Shown one piece after another: positions 10,246-22,428 of a stretch of 64,000 bases of DNA (position 1 is its first letter; each line of letters starts with the position of its first letter). The notes under the pieces are model-generated. The model had not been told where the DNA came from. It saw nothing but the letters and a program-made list of their open reading frames with translations, and did not search any database. The position numbers and the translations under genes were made by a program. The stretch spans positions 5,317,820 through 5,381,819 of the forward strand of contig OY744466.1 in NCBI GenBank assembly GCA_963556145.1, read 5' to 3'. Source of the DNA: Hygrocybe punicea (taxonomy: Eukaryota > Basidiomycota > Agaricomycetes > Agaricales > Hygrophoraceae).

Positions 10246-13200
10246 ATGCTTTGCCAAAGTCGTAAAGCCACTTCCAGCCAAAGAGTGCTTCCTGGTGGTG
10301 CTCTTCAAACAAGCTTTCAGGTTGAAGGTATGTGTGAAAAGTCATCTTTTGTGACCTCCAGTATTGATCTCTCTGTAGGTTTCAGTTTAGAAGCGCATGC
10401 TGAAAAAACGCCAATGAATCGACGACCAGCAAAGAAGGGGAAGGGGAAGGAGAAGGCTGTAGACCCCCCTGATGACATCTTCATGTCGACTGGGAGTCGT
10501 TCGCAGCCCTGGCTGGATTTGCCGACATTGGCCACTGCCTCACTGGCAGTTGATGATTCCTGTACAAAACGACTGAAAGTTGATTCGATGAAGCTTATGG
10601 ATTCAAACAATGCTGCTATGAACATTCTCTTCTCTCCAGTTTCGGGTTCTCGTGATGATCCCACACCATTTTTGCAAAGAACATTCATGACACCAGTTCA
10701 GCCGCGAAAAGCCCTTGATCAAGTAAGTTTCCATATCTAGTATGACATGCAGAACTGATTGTGAAGCTACAGGTTCCAGAATCTCCAGAAAGTCCACTCG
10801 CACGTCATGTAAAATTCCGAATGCCGGAGCAGTCGGAATCAGAAGAAATTGACCTTGATGAAGGTCTTTCATCCGGCTCTTCACAAACCTCATCCTCTAT
10901 ACAAACCTCGCGACAATTGAGTCCTTCAACAGCAGGGCAAAGCATGCGTTCATCAGTCCGAAGCCATTCACCCATAGGAAGTGCCCATTCACCTCCCTGA
11001 AGCCCAACTTCCCCACATGCCAGTCGCCACAGCTGTGTCCGCGCCATCAGACAATTTGGTCCAGCCAGCAACAAGAAACGACATATGGCTGCTGACATTT
11101 GGACCTTCTACCATAAAGGGGAGTCAAAAAAACAATGCTGTATCTTTTGCAAGTACGTTATTTCTGCGAAACTGCTATTATCATTTTTCATTCTGATAAT
11201 TCTGTAAGAAATTTGCACGAAACCGACCCCAGTCATGATGTTGCAAAATTTAGTGAACGTACGGGAACTGGAGTACTACGCCGCCATTTATATGAGTACC
11301 ACATCAGCGAGTGGGTGAAGGGATGTGACCAACTTGGAATTCAAATAACGGTGAAAGGTGCCATGCCTGCCATCAATGCATTTCGGGGGCTGCGAGTGGA
11401 AACTGAAGAGACGGCTCGAAAACCATTCTCAAATGAAGCTTTTGTCGATGCGATTGTAGAATTTATTGTGGGGGATGATCAGGTAAGTGGCGAAAGGTCA
11501 TCTCTATTGTTTAACTAATCCAATTGATTTTAGTCTATTAATGTTGTCAACTCGCCTCGACTACAGGTGATATTTCTTCTTTTGAGAGCTGAACTCAAAG
11601 ACTCCGACATCCCTGGACGCACAACTGTTCGTACTCGCATTCAGGAAGTATTGGATGAGCATCTGGATCAACTTGAGGACGAGATGAAAGTAAGGTTACG
11701 TGTCGACTTTGTGAATGGGTGATTTTGACAAATGGGTGTTTTCGACAATTGGACAGAAACCTATTGGTAAAATCTCGTTCACCATGGATATGTGGTCAGA
11801 TCCAAATCTGACACCATTCATGGCTGTCACGGCCCATTGGATCGAGTCGCAAACAGAAAATACCCCCAATGGTCCACAACACATCCTCAAGCTTCGAGCT
11901 GACTTGGTGGGATTCCAATGTGTACCTGGACGTCATGATGGCAAACATCTTGCTCATGCATTCATTCATATCCTAGACTATCTAGAGATTGCAGAAAAGG
12001 TATGAACTTGTAAATGCTGCTGGATCAATGTTAACCTTGAGATGTAGATGGGATGGGTTACACTGGATAATGCCTCAAATAATGATACTTTCATGTTATT
12101 CTTGGAACGTGAGCTTCGGCGGAGAAAAATCAGCTTCAATCGGGTTCACCCACGCATCAGGTAATTTATATATATATAAATTGTCTTGTCATTGCTGAGA
12201 TGTTTGTCAGATGCTTTCCTCATGTTGTGAACCTTGCGTGCAAAGCTGTATTGTCTGCAATCACAAATATTGATGATGCAGCTGAGGATGCTGCAGACTA
12301 CATCCCTCCCAATACAGAATCACTAATGTTCCTGGATGCTTTGAATCGAGACCCAGTAGCTGCCCTGAGATCTCTAATTCAATCTGTGAGTTTCCACAAT
12401 ATCATTTAATGGAAATAGTTTCTGAGATCAACATGCAGATTCATTCCTCATCACTTCGGCATCAATACTTTAAATCAGTGCTCGAGATCCTTAATGAACC
12501 CGATCTTCAGCTTTTACGTCTCATTGTAACCAGATGGTCATCAACATTGTTGATGATTGAACGTGCCCTTCTTCTTCACAAGGTATGTGACACCAATCAG
12601 ACTTCAGAGAATATTAATAATGTTGGATAGGCAATTGAACAATTTCTTGAAAACAATGACTACGCTGATCTGCAGAAATTCAAGCTTGAACCCGAAGACT
12701 GGAAGGCTCTGGAAAAATTCCAGGAAATACTTCGAGTATCCAGTCTACACTGCATTTGTTTTCTTTATTGCTGATAACATTTTAGATTCCCCATGCATGT
12801 CAACAAATGCTGTCATATGAGAAAACCCCCTCATTATCTTGTGCCATTCCTGCTTTCAATGCCATGAAGAATGTTTGGATGGAACATCAAGTTAAACATC
12901 CTGAGTCTGCTGACATTGTTCAAGATGATCTGGACAAGTTAGATGATTATCATGACCGGATGGATGACGTCCCAGCCTATGTCCTTGCTATGAGTGTGTA
13001 TTTATTTATTTATCATTCTGTGCTTCTCTAACATTGTCTAGTTCTGAATCCTAATATCAAACTGCGATTGTATGCAGGCTCACGTGAAAAGGCTGAGCAG
13101 GCCAAACAGACTTTTATAGAGCAGGTATGTGTTCACCTGTTTAAAATCATGCAGTGTTTGACTATTGACAGCTTCGACCATACTATCGTAATGTTGAGGC

Positions 13201-13757
13201 TGGCAATCCACCTATAGCTGGACAACCTGCAGCTGCAACACTGTCACGTCCTAATCCCCTCGACATTCTTGGCCTAAATCAAAATCAAAACAACACACCC
13301 CAACACACTCTTGAAGCTGAAGTGGAACTTTATTTACATGATACACACACTGCTGAATCCCTCTTGACATTTTGGCAGGTATGAAGAATTGGGGTATCTT
13401 ACTTGTATTGTCTGAACTGAAATTCACAGGAAAACCAGCTTCGATATGCGACTCTTTTTGCTCTTGCCATGGACATATTGCCAATTCAAGGATCAGCTGT
13501 CCCCTGTGAGCGAGTCTTTTTCATCAAGCAAGGAGACAATGCAACAACGAAGGAGTCGCATTGCACCTGATCTTATGGAGACACTTCAACTGCTGAAGTT
13601 CTCAATTCAGCATGAAAAAGGTTTGGATTTCACTGCAGGCACAACTTGGGAAGAAGAAGTTGAGGAGTTGGAGCGCCTGGATGAGGTTCGACATGAAGTA
13701 CCTGAAGATCACACTTTATTTATTCAAAGTCTCCTTGGATTAAATAGTGATATGTAA
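10246..13757 (+). pseudogene. hAT transposase, near full length with two lesions (copy 2)
   Basis: About a dozen exons separated by short GT-AG introns encode a hAT-family transposase, which would cut and paste DNA with hAT ends. In order: a Ser/Pro-rich basic N-terminus; a BED-type zinc-finger exon (AADIWTFYHK, then CCIFC, then HLYEYH after an intron at about 11155-11210); a GKISFTMDMWSDP segment; WVTLDNASNND; FPHVVNLACKAVL; an RWSSTLLMIERALLL exon; and the C-terminal dimerisation exon (13446-13757) with the CERVF motif and RRSRIAPDLMETLQLLK. Two lesions are visible: an in-frame TGA at 10998-11000 just before the zinc finger, and one extra T in the run at 13517-13521, which shifts the frame inside CERVF. 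The same site at 4630 has one T fewer and keeps the frame. Otherwise it is the most complete hAT copy here and a plausible former source for the hAT-end elements nearby. Terminal inverted repeats of this copy were not located. Confidence 0.85.
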
Positions 13758-14495
13758 TATAGTCATGTTATTCTATATGCTTCTCATCAATGTAAATATG
13801 GATTGGGTGAGGATAGGACTTTGGTGTCTGCATCTTCAGCCACACTAAGCATCATTGCTTGGACCAAGGGTGATAGAGGAGATGGTGGCTGGCAATTTTT
13901 TGGATTGCTGCACCTCCCCTTCATTGCTGCCATCTTCTGCTGCTGCTTCTGGTGGCCCTTGTTGCTGGCATTCTGTGAATGTGGCCAGAGGCACTGTTGC
14001 ACTTTGTATGAGCTCCATGCAACCCCTCCAATGCCAGATCTCAAAATGATCTTGTTCCCATCAAATGTTTTGTCTGTGAAGTTCTCAAAAATCTTGTACC
14101 TCTGGAAATGTCCTTCAAATTGTCCTGTTTGATCTGTAAGCAATCCACTCAAAAGTCCCCAAATTGGTATAACTCAGACAACTCAGACAAGCTGTCAGAG
14201 GGGAATTGGAATCAAGTAACTGGATTGTCCAAGGCAAGATCAAGTTTGAAGCTGGAATGTCTGTCAATGACATGTATGCATCTCAATGATGAACAGGAAA
14301 AGGATGTCATGGATGTCATACAGGTTCTTCCATGCAAAAAGCTGGAATCTTCCTTGCAAATGCAAACACAAATGGCAGTGCAGGATCTGTTAAGGAAACT
14401 GAAGCCACTAAGTCTGTCACTCCCTCCTCTTCGCTCCCTTTCCTCCCCTCTGCCCATCCAAGCTATGCTGTGTGTGGTTTGAGCCTGCTGGATAG
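13758..14495. other. Decayed transposon DNA, no intact gene
   Basis: On the minus strand a frame near 14150-13900 and another near 14499-14410 (EQFDLAMTIQQAQ) look like the frameshifted continuation of the Plavaka transposase fragment to the right. No frame here is convincing as a gene of its own. Confidence 0.4.
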
Positions 14496-15112
14496 TCATT
14501 GCAAGATCAAATTGCTCTTATCTGCCCGATCGAGTGCACGACATATCTGGTCTTCGTAATGCTGATTGTTGCCTGCTTGACCAGGGGTCTTGACAACATC
14601 AATGTGTACATGCTCAGTAATATCAGCACTCCACTGGATGGCAGCACCATTTGCTTTGATGTTTGCAATGACACTTTGCATGAGCTCCAGTTTGGGAATG
14701 TGCCAATTTTCAATGGGTTGATTTCTTTTCCCAACACAAGCACGAGCATCCAGGATGGCATGTTTGTGGTCATGAAATGTATTCAGAGCAGCCTGTATCT
14801 TGTCACAGGTATGATCATCGATGACCGGTGCCTGAGCCAGGTATTGAAAATCCATCAAGGCTCAGATGGCAATGACAAAGTCATTAGACGTACAGCCAGC
14901 TATAATGCCTACAATATAATGCTCAATATTTCAATAGTCCCATCCTGTCACCTGCTTCAACTTCAAAATCCCCTCTGTAAAGTGACGGAAACCTGTATGC
15001 AGCTGAAGTAGAGAAAAGTGGAAATCAATCTCTTCTTCACCAAGCACTTTAATGCACCACTTGGTGTCACGGTCCCAGAATTGCTTGTGCCAGTGATGAA
15101 GGGGTTGGGGTG
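14496..15112 (-). pseudogene. Plavaka-type transposase fragment
   Basis: Read on the minus strand, this is a middle piece of a Plavaka (basidiomycete CACTA-like) transposase. It starts about 15112 with a PLHHWHKQFWDRDTKWCIKV segment, then EEIDFHFSLLQ, GFRHFTEGILKLKQVTG, MDFQYLAQAPVI, ENWHIPKLELMQSVIANIK and NGAAIQWSADITEHVHI. Two in-frame stops are present: one at the WDY-stop-NI junction near 14930 and a TGA at 14862-14864 in FVIAI-stop-ALMDF, where I recall arginine in the family. After about 14515 the frame shifts (EQFDLA in another frame). The fragment directly abuts the 3' end of the SPT5 copy, so the junction is a rearrangement breakpoint. Confidence 0.8.
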
Positions 15113-15121
15113 AGAAGAATA

Positions 15122-18100
15122 TCAATGGCTCGGCCAAGGGCCAGTTGGCACAGAAGAAACAACACACTGAGGCCCTTTTGCGACCAGATCTTGCACCATG
15201 AATACTTGTCCTTTGCAAGGGCCATCAAGTATGGGGACCATGTCTTTGACAGCCACAGGTTGAACGGACATAAGGTATTCCACTGCAAAAGCTGTAACCA
15301 TGGTTCTGTCATTGCCATCGAAGATGATATTGGCCTCCCTGGCGGCCATTGTGTCAAGAGTAGATTGCAGGTTAGACAACATAGCCATGCCTCTTTTCGT
15401 AATCGCCTTGCCTGTAACCTGAAAGATAGGTTTGCTTCACTTGAATGTAATACTGTTTGCAGGATCAAATAACCATAATGGTGGAGCTTCTGCAGGACAG
15501 ATCTATTAATTGATGTATAAATTTTTCACAGTGATGTTCAAAACAGACCATAGACCAAAGAGGTGTCGTTTTCATCATCCATTGACGAAGACATGGCGGG
15601 TGTCTTAGCTGAAGGCCCCACAGGTGTTGGAGCATTGTATGGATATGTGGGCAGCACTGGGGTATGTACCGTGGCGGGGGTCATGGTGGAGTTGAATGCA
15701 GGAGTAGGTGCTGCAGGCCCTGGGGTAGGTGCCATCTGATGTGGAGTCTTAGACATCAACGTAAACTGAAAGTTTAAACTTACCCAGGTCTCGCCATATC
15801 CATTGTCTTGTCTGGGACTCGTCCATTCAGTCATGTTCTCATGCACTGGAGGTATTGGGATTCGGTGTCTGGGGATTTCCCAAAGAGAGCGTCCGCCCTC
15901 CATCTACCGCATAAGGATTGGGCATCTTCAAAGATGTGCTCCAAGCTGGTGTCTGACTTCCATCAATTGCATATGGATTTGGTGTGCAGGAGTTGACATT
16001 CCAAGCAGGTGTTCGACCCTCACCAGCGCCATATGGATTTGGTGTCCTGCCCCCATGCAGGTGTCCGACCGCCTTGGGCATATGGATTGGGAATTTGCAA
16101 ATGTCTACTTGAACCACTGTAAGAGGTTCCAGAGAAATTGCCAGAGCTCCCTCCTTCAAGGAGCTCTGATTTTCCATTAGGTCTAGATGCACATGATATT
16201 GATACAAGTGAAAACACTACAAAAAAGTGGCCAAGCTTACAGTCATCTGAAAAGTTTCTCTTTCTCAATGGCGATGACCTTGTTGCCCGTGCATAGTTCA
16301 ACATGAGCAATGGGTCCATTGGTATCTTTGATAGCACCCACATAGCCTTTGTGCAGACCCTTGACAACCATGACCGTAACACCTATCAGCCAATCTTGTG
16401 GCCCTTGTCCCATGTTTTTAGAGCCAACCATACCTCCAGTTGGGGCTGCGAATATCAGATTCATTTTCGAGAGATCACTTCCACCTGTCTTCACCAGGTT
16501 ACCCTTCGGTGCTAAAGATATGAGCACACATAACGAACATGCCACCATTTTCGATGATGTCCTGATTATGAAGGAATGCAAAAAATGATTGATGGATATG
16601 AAGGACTCATCCTTTTTGGCTCTACAGAATTATCAATCAAGGTAAAGGAGCTATCTCTCAACATTTGCGCACCTTGCTGTTGATTTCCTTCATGTTATCA
16701 TTGATTCATAGCTTGTGACCTTCAGAATCGGTTGCAATAGCTCTGCTAGAATCTCAACGCATCGAGATCTGATGAGGCTGAACCAGTTGAATTTGACCAT
16801 TTTGATCCAGCACATGGAAGGAGTCCCTCTTGGTTTTGAATATGATGCCAACAGTTTGCATGCTGTACCAAGTCTAATGTCAGGCATTTATCATCTGAAG
16901 GAAACTAACTCTAGTTGAACCAAATCATGCAATTCTTAGTTGCCAACAATATTTGTTCCAGAACCTACTTCGGCAGCCTCACAAAGGTCCTTGGAGAAGA
17001 CTGAAATCTGAAAGCCAATTCATGTAATTGCCTATTCTGCCCAGAAAAGGACACACCTCTTGCATAGACATATCAGACAAAAAAGTCACCACATTGTCTG
17101 CCACAGACACCACCAAACCCATCTTGTCAGCATTTTGCCCTGTCATCACCTTGACATGATCTCCCGGTTTGAACCTCTTCCTGACACTCCAGGTGGGCAG
17201 GTCAACCTTCTGTCCATCAATGTCCACACCAACTACAGAAATGGTCACAATGTCTTGCACAATCTCCATGATGATGCCGTGGATGCCAGATTGTTCGCCT
17301 TCAAATACTTCGACATGATCTCCTGGTTGCAATACAGAATTGGCAGCTTTGCGAGAAGCTTCCACAATGATTGAAAGATCCACATTATTTTTGTTTTCCA
17401 TGCTGTCTTGACCTCTGGTGAAGCAGGTGATCTCGTCCAGAGTGGGGTTGACATTTTCCAACACAAGACCACTCAGTTTGAAGCCCTTTTTGACAAAATC
17501 ATCTTTGCACATGTCACTTTCAAGTTGGAAAACATATACCTGGTTTCATTTTGAGATCGATTTGCTACCGTAGAATTTGATCACTTCTTCATAATGGAAA
17601 AAGCATTGTGGGGGTCACATAGTCACTAAGCCAGCTCCAGTTTTCTTCCATTTGCGTGCATCAGCCCTGTTGTCGTCCCTAGGGTTCAGGTCAATGCATG
17701 GAATGAACTTGAGTCCGACATCTTCTCCATTTTCGGTAATGTCCATCACTTGCGCAAGGTCTCCTTGATATCTACCATGTTTAATGTGAACCCAACTGCC
17801 AGGTGTTACAGTCAGATCCTGTTTCTTGATCTGTAACAAGCTCGCCATCTCCTCGATTGGTATTACAGCTGTTTGCATGTATCTTGACAGTTTTGGGAAA
17901 TTTTTGAATTGATTGAACAATATGGACTTAGACAAAATTACTGTACTCAATCTTGTATCTCATGAAATACTGCATGGATTGAGATGGTTGTAGAGGGAAA
18001 GTTGTACTATTTTCTAATGGCCATCAGCTCCTGTAATTACATTTGAACAATATTTAGTGTATGATGAGTTGTGGATGAAGTAAGAGGTGACCCAGTGTTT

Positions 18101-19250
18101 TTTAACACCCAGAATGATATTGTTAAATTATGGCATCAAATGAGCTCCTACGAACAAGATTGTAGAGAGAAAGTTGTTCATTTTTTCAAGGGCTAGAAGT
18201 ACATATACCGTGTTTTTCTTTATTTTGGTTCTTTGAGCCAACATATATGATTCATGTGATATTTTGATCCCAATGCAAACAAATGTAGTCCAGCTGTAAT
18301 GTTGCCTCAAAGAACCAAAATAAAGAAAAACACGGTATATGTACTTCTAGCCCTTGAAAGAATGAACAACTTTCTCTCTACAATCTTGTTCGTAGGAGCT
18401 CATTTGATGCCATAATTTAACAATATCATTCTGGGTGTTAAAAAACACTGGGTCACCTCTTACTTCATCCACAACTCATCATACACTAAATATTGTTCAA
18501 ATGTAATTACAGGAGCTGATGGCCATTAGAAAATAGTACAACTTTCCCTCTACAACCATCTCAATCCATGCAGTATTTCATGAGATACAAGATTGAGTAC
18601 AGTAATTTTGTCTAAGTCCATATTGTTCAATCAATTCAAAAATTTCCCAAAACTGTCAAGATACATGCAAACAGCTGTAAGGTAATGCCACGACTGGGAT
18701 ACATGCCAACTAGTAGAACATTGCAAGCTTCATTGACCTGTTTGGCACTGCATGCCTCCATGTAGATTATGCTTGGCAGTGAGTCATGCCGGAAAGTGGA
18801 CAGAATCTGAGGGGGCGGGCTGTGTACTCGAGATCCATAGCTTTGCGCATGAGACTGAACACAATATTGCATTCTCGGCCAGGCTGCTGAAGAGTCAAAA
18901 TTAACACCAAGGAAGTTTAAATGATAGTACATACTTTTACTCGGACCTGCCATGATGAACAGACAACATGAGCAATGTTTGTTTCATGTCGCCAGTGTAT
19001 CGAACTACAGCTTTCCCACATCTTTTGCTGAGATCTTGTGCCATTTTTGCCAAGTTCTGGTCATCCAGATCACACACTCGTCTGTCCAAGTGTGCATGGT
19101 CAGCGGTATGATGGTTGATCTTCTGAGTCCAAGTCCTCCTCACCTTCTACCACCATGGCAATGAACTTGTCTGAAATTGAGAATAAATTTTGCTGCTTTG
19201 TCATCTCTCCAAGTCGTCTTCATCATGAGGCTCTGTATTCATTGTTTCAT
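15122..19250 (-). pseudogene. SPT5: Decayed copy of transcription elongation factor SPT5
   Basis: Spt5, with Spt4, forms DSIF, which clamps RNA polymerase II. Read on the minus strand, the family order is kept: HLDRRVCDLDDQNLAKMAQDL and RYTGDM (19140-18990); VKQPGRECNIVFSLMRKAMD and FRHDSLPSIIYMEACSAKQV (NGN domain, about 18910-18690); PIEEMASLLQIKKQ and VTPGSWVHIKHGRYQGDLAQV (KOW, about 17860-17690); LVLENVNPTLDEITCF (about 17470); two more KOW segments; DWLIGVTVMVVKGLHKGYVG (about 16400); a C-terminal repeat region with GGRTPAW and RTPNPY units (16100-15550); and a last KOW with VKDMVPILDGPCKGQVF (15280). Introns are retained, so it is not a processed copy. Lesions include an 818-bp foldback at 17863-18680, a frameshift in NGN and a frameshift among the RTPAW repeats. 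Spt5 is essential, so an intact gene should exist elsewhere. Confidence 0.88.
17863..18680. mobile_element. 818-bp foldback element inserted in SPT5
   Basis: Two nearly identical inverted arms of about 380 bp (roughly 17863-18243 and 18299-18680) flank a spacer of about 55 bp. The ends read TTACAGCTG and CAGCTGTAA. A four-base direct repeat GGTA borders it on both sides (17859-17862 and 18681-18684), which could be a target duplication. It splits the SPT5 reading between GMYPSRGIT and PIEEMASLL, which are adjacent in the family apart from one or two residues. The arms encode nothing. The high arm identity suggests recent insertion or gene conversion between the arms. Confidence 0.9.
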
Positions 19251-19913
19251 TTGAATGGTTGTCTTGTGTCCTGGTTAGTGATTGTGTCTGGCACTGTCGT
19301 GACACCTGTTCAATTGATGATAAATAGCAAGAAATGATAAAGAAAAAAACTCATGGTGGGTTGCCCAGTGTGCTACATCTCCTGTGGCAGATTGGGTGTT
19401 TGTGTTACTGGTGTGTTTGTCTCGCTTATGGATCTTCAAGTTCATTGTGTGCATGTTGACATTTTGTGCATTGTCTGAGGCTATGATAACCTCAGGATCT
19501 AAGTAGGAAGTGAACCTTGCCTGATCGGACTTGGTGAATTCATGAAGTTGAATGACCAGAACAGGAATATATATTTGGCCTAGGATTTTAGAGACGTGTG
19601 TAGTTATCTGCCTGGTCTTTAGAGGAATGTATAGTGGCATGCAGGACTGTGTAGTGCTATTGGGTGCTATACAACCATAGGTTTACTATGATTGCTTTGA
19701 GTTTGCTATGGATCACTATATCAACTATGGAATTTGGCCCAATGCCTATGTCCCAAAACCAGGTTTTGCTGATGTTGTTATTCTGATATTTCTTGGGAAC
19801 ATCCGCATAAGGCAGGTCTTTTGGAGGGGGTGAGTGAATCTCTCACTTGGGCCTCCCAATAGTTTCATGTTCAAACTGCCTAATATTTGGGACAGGTTGA
19901 TGTGCATCTTGTA
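19251..19913. other. Unassigned DNA between SPT5 relic and a MITE
   Basis: This might include the acidic N-terminal part of the SPT5 relic (a KAAKFIL stretch near 19190 on the minus strand resembles the family's basic-acidic N-terminus). Beyond about 19260 I see no gene. Confidence 0.3.
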
Positions 19914-20575
19914 TAGTGATGGACAGGTTCGGTTCGGTCTGGTTCAGGCCAAAAAAATCCGAACCTTGAACCGAACCTAAGGTTCGGTTCAGTTCAGGTT
20001 CACCCTGATCTGAACCCTGAACCAAACCTGTAAGTGTATCATAGGACTAGATTACATTTTTATTCAGTATAAAGGCCTTTATTTTATGCCTTGTAGTTAT
20101 ATGCATGAAAAAAGGTTCCTTTAGCAGCAAATTGTCTGTATTACTGTACATTTGTATCACTTAAAGCTAAAATGATGAAGAAATTAACCTTATCAGCTTC
20201 AATATTGCAGCTGTAGTACTTAAAAATAATGATAATCACACATACTTGAGGCTTACCTTGGCACAATCCTCAGATATTATACAACTTATACCAACTTATC
20301 CCTGACAAATCCAGGGCTCAAACCCCCTGAGGGAGAGTGGCAGGATTTAATAGGAAGTTGTTAGCTACAACAAGAAAAAGTTGATCATGTTTCTTCTGAA
20401 AATTAGGCAAAATTATATCGCATTTGTTAAAGTTTAGGTTCTGGTTCAAACTGGTTCGAACCAGATTTACAGAATTTTCCCCCTGCCTGAACCTTGAACT
20501 GAACGTCAGGTTCAGTTCAGTTTGGTTCAGGTCCGAACCTTCAGTTTGGTTCAGAACCAAACCTATCCATCACTA
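19914..20575. mobile_element. 662-bp hAT-type MITE (TAGTGATGGACAGG ends)
   Basis: The left end TAGTGATGGACAGGTTCGGT and the right end AACCAAACCTATCCATCACTA form terminal inverted repeats. The flanking octamers ATCTTGTA (left) and ATCTCATA (right) match at 6 of 8 positions, differing by two transitions, as expected of an old 8-bp hAT target duplication. The subterminal parts are dense in GGTTCGGTTC and GGTTCAG repeats; the middle is AT-rich. There is no coding capacity. Confidence 0.8.
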
Positions 20576-20579
20576 ATCT

Positions 20580-22047
20580 CATAGCTGATTTTTCTTAAGT
20601 GGAACAACTGGGGGTGGAGGGTTGATAGGTTTTTGACAACCAATGGTTTAGGCTGCAAACTTCTCTAAAAGAGTACTAAGAAACTGAAACCAGACTTACT
20701 TCAAGGCTTCTGGCATTTGCTTGATGTGCTTGTCGAACACTTCCTCAATATGTTTACCCATCCCTAGTGAACTGCAGGGGTACAGCGACCCTGCAGGTTT
20801 TTGGTCATGGGTTGCCACAAGTATGGGTACGGGTAGCCAAATCTGGACCTGGCCCAAACCTGTACCTGCAGCACAGTGTAGTAGTTGTGCCTGGCTCATC
20901 ACGTGATCAGACCCTAGTCAGTAGGCAGTTCCGGATGTAGTAGCCAGTCCATCATCCCATCCATCTCAGACTTTCCATGTGATTCCGTCCCTGATTCCGT
21001 GAGGTCCCTTGGACCCAGTCCATTGTGGTGATGAGAGTGCAATTCAAGCCACGCCACCAGAGACCACCACATTCCACTCGCACAGACCCTTTTTGAGTAC
21101 AGCAACAGAGATTTCCGAGCACAGAGTACCCCCCCGAGAGCCCACCCACGTGATTCCATGCAGCCCACCCATGCAAAACACTACAAAAAACAATCTCCAA
21201 TGGCCCCAGTGTTACATCCACATCATTCTACATGCCCCACGACCATCTTCACGACTTTTTGTCCATCCTCACCATTCCACACAGCCACCTCGTGCAGCCA
21301 CATCACCAACTGCACCCAACAAGAATCCGCCCATCCACATGTGCCCACAGCACCCCACACTTGTTAAAACACCCCCAAGAGGCTGCCAAGCCAGATGACG
21401 AATCCAACAACGCCATCGCGCAGCAAGACGTGCCCTTGACCTCACTGTCCCTGTTTTCCACCACCCACTTTTCATCAGGATGCCTATGGGTGAGCTACTC
21501 AATACACAAACACTAACCGTATCCCCGTGTTCACACAGCAACCCCATGAGCTGTCCCATCACCTACCCCATCTTTGGCATCTCCATTTTCACGCCCACCC
21601 ATCCATTGCCACATTGCCCAACCGCCATGTCACCAAGTCGACTGGCACACCTCGCCCATGTCGGCACCTTTTTCCTCAATCCCATGGGCCTAGTGCAACA
21701 TGCCCATGTCGACTTTCTCGTGTGTACAACACCAGCATGACCCCAATGGCCCATACCCCTGCAAATGGTGCATCTAAGCCCACCCAACGAAACGCAACGA
21801 TGGGCCATCCACACGAGAAGCTGCGAGCCCCATGTCAACTCATTTTACAGCCCCACAGGCCCACTCCCAACGCGATCGATGCCTCCCATGCAAGAACAAG
21901 GCGGCAAAGTCACCCCAACACAAATAACACACCCCACCCCTCTATATCCCATTTCCACACACACGACCCCACATCCCACACCCGTACATGTTCATGCACC
22001 GCCGCAAGGACCCAACCATGCGATAGGACCCCCATCCGCGTACCGAG
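20580..22047. repeat. Interspersed repeat block, no supported gene
   Basis: Contains a possible small MITE at 20765-20877 (ends TAGTGAACTGCAGGGGTACA and CTGTACCTGCAGCACAGTG), a copy of GTAGTAGTTGTGCCTGG at 20878, and then CA/CCA-rich DNA to 22040 of the same style as 8450-9130. Overlapping frames on both strands show no family I know. Confidence 0.45.
20878..20894 (+). repeat. Short repeat GTAGTAGTTGTGCCTGG
   Basis: Exact match to 9990-10006. It is followed by TCACGTG and by TAGTCAGTAGGCAG, as after the 9139 copy. It probably marks the left boundary of the repeat block that follows. Confidence 0.6.
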
Positions 22048-22258
22048 TAGTGTTGGGGAAGTTTGGTTTGGTCCGGTTTGGGGCCTTTTTGCCCAAACCG
22101 GAAACCGAATGGTCCGGTTTTCCACCCGAAATCCCCAAACCAGACCGGAACCGATGCAAACCGTTTGCATCGGTTCGGTTTCGGTCCAAACGCGGTCTAG
22201 ACCACGAACCATATGGGCTGGGTGCCCTCACTCCCATCTGACCTCGCAAGAGTGCCAC

Positions 22259-22276
22259 ACACGTCAATCGACGTGG
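22259..22276. repeat. CAATTG-centred palindrome module
   Basis: Reads CACACGTCAATCGACGTG, with symmetric arms ACGTC/GACGT and one centre change. It is preceded by GACCTCGCAAGAG and followed by GGCTGGCCTC and ACGAGGTGG, the same flank style (CTCGCGAGG) as the copies near 24.3 and 26.9 kb. Confidence 0.8.
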
Positions 22277-22388
22277 CTGGCCTCATTACGAGGTGGGATT
22301 GGGGGTTTGGTGGGCTGCCCAGCCCTGTTCTAGCGAAACACACACGTCGAACGCGTGTGTTCGGCCTCGGCTGTTGTCGTTTGGGTGT

Positions 22389-22428
22389 TGTGGTGGTGGT
22401 GGTGGTGGTGGTGGTGGTGGTGGTGGTG
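22389..22428 (+). repeat. GGT trinucleotide microsatellite
   Basis: About thirteen perfect GGT/TGG units. Further shorter GGT tracts follow at about 22520, 22740, 23025 and 23075. Confidence 0.95.

Noticed and set aside
20765..20877. Small hAT MITE
   Set aside because: The ends TAGTGAACTGCAGGGGTACA and CTGTACCTGCAGCACAGTG are only partly complementary and no target duplication was seen; kept only as a note in the repeat block.
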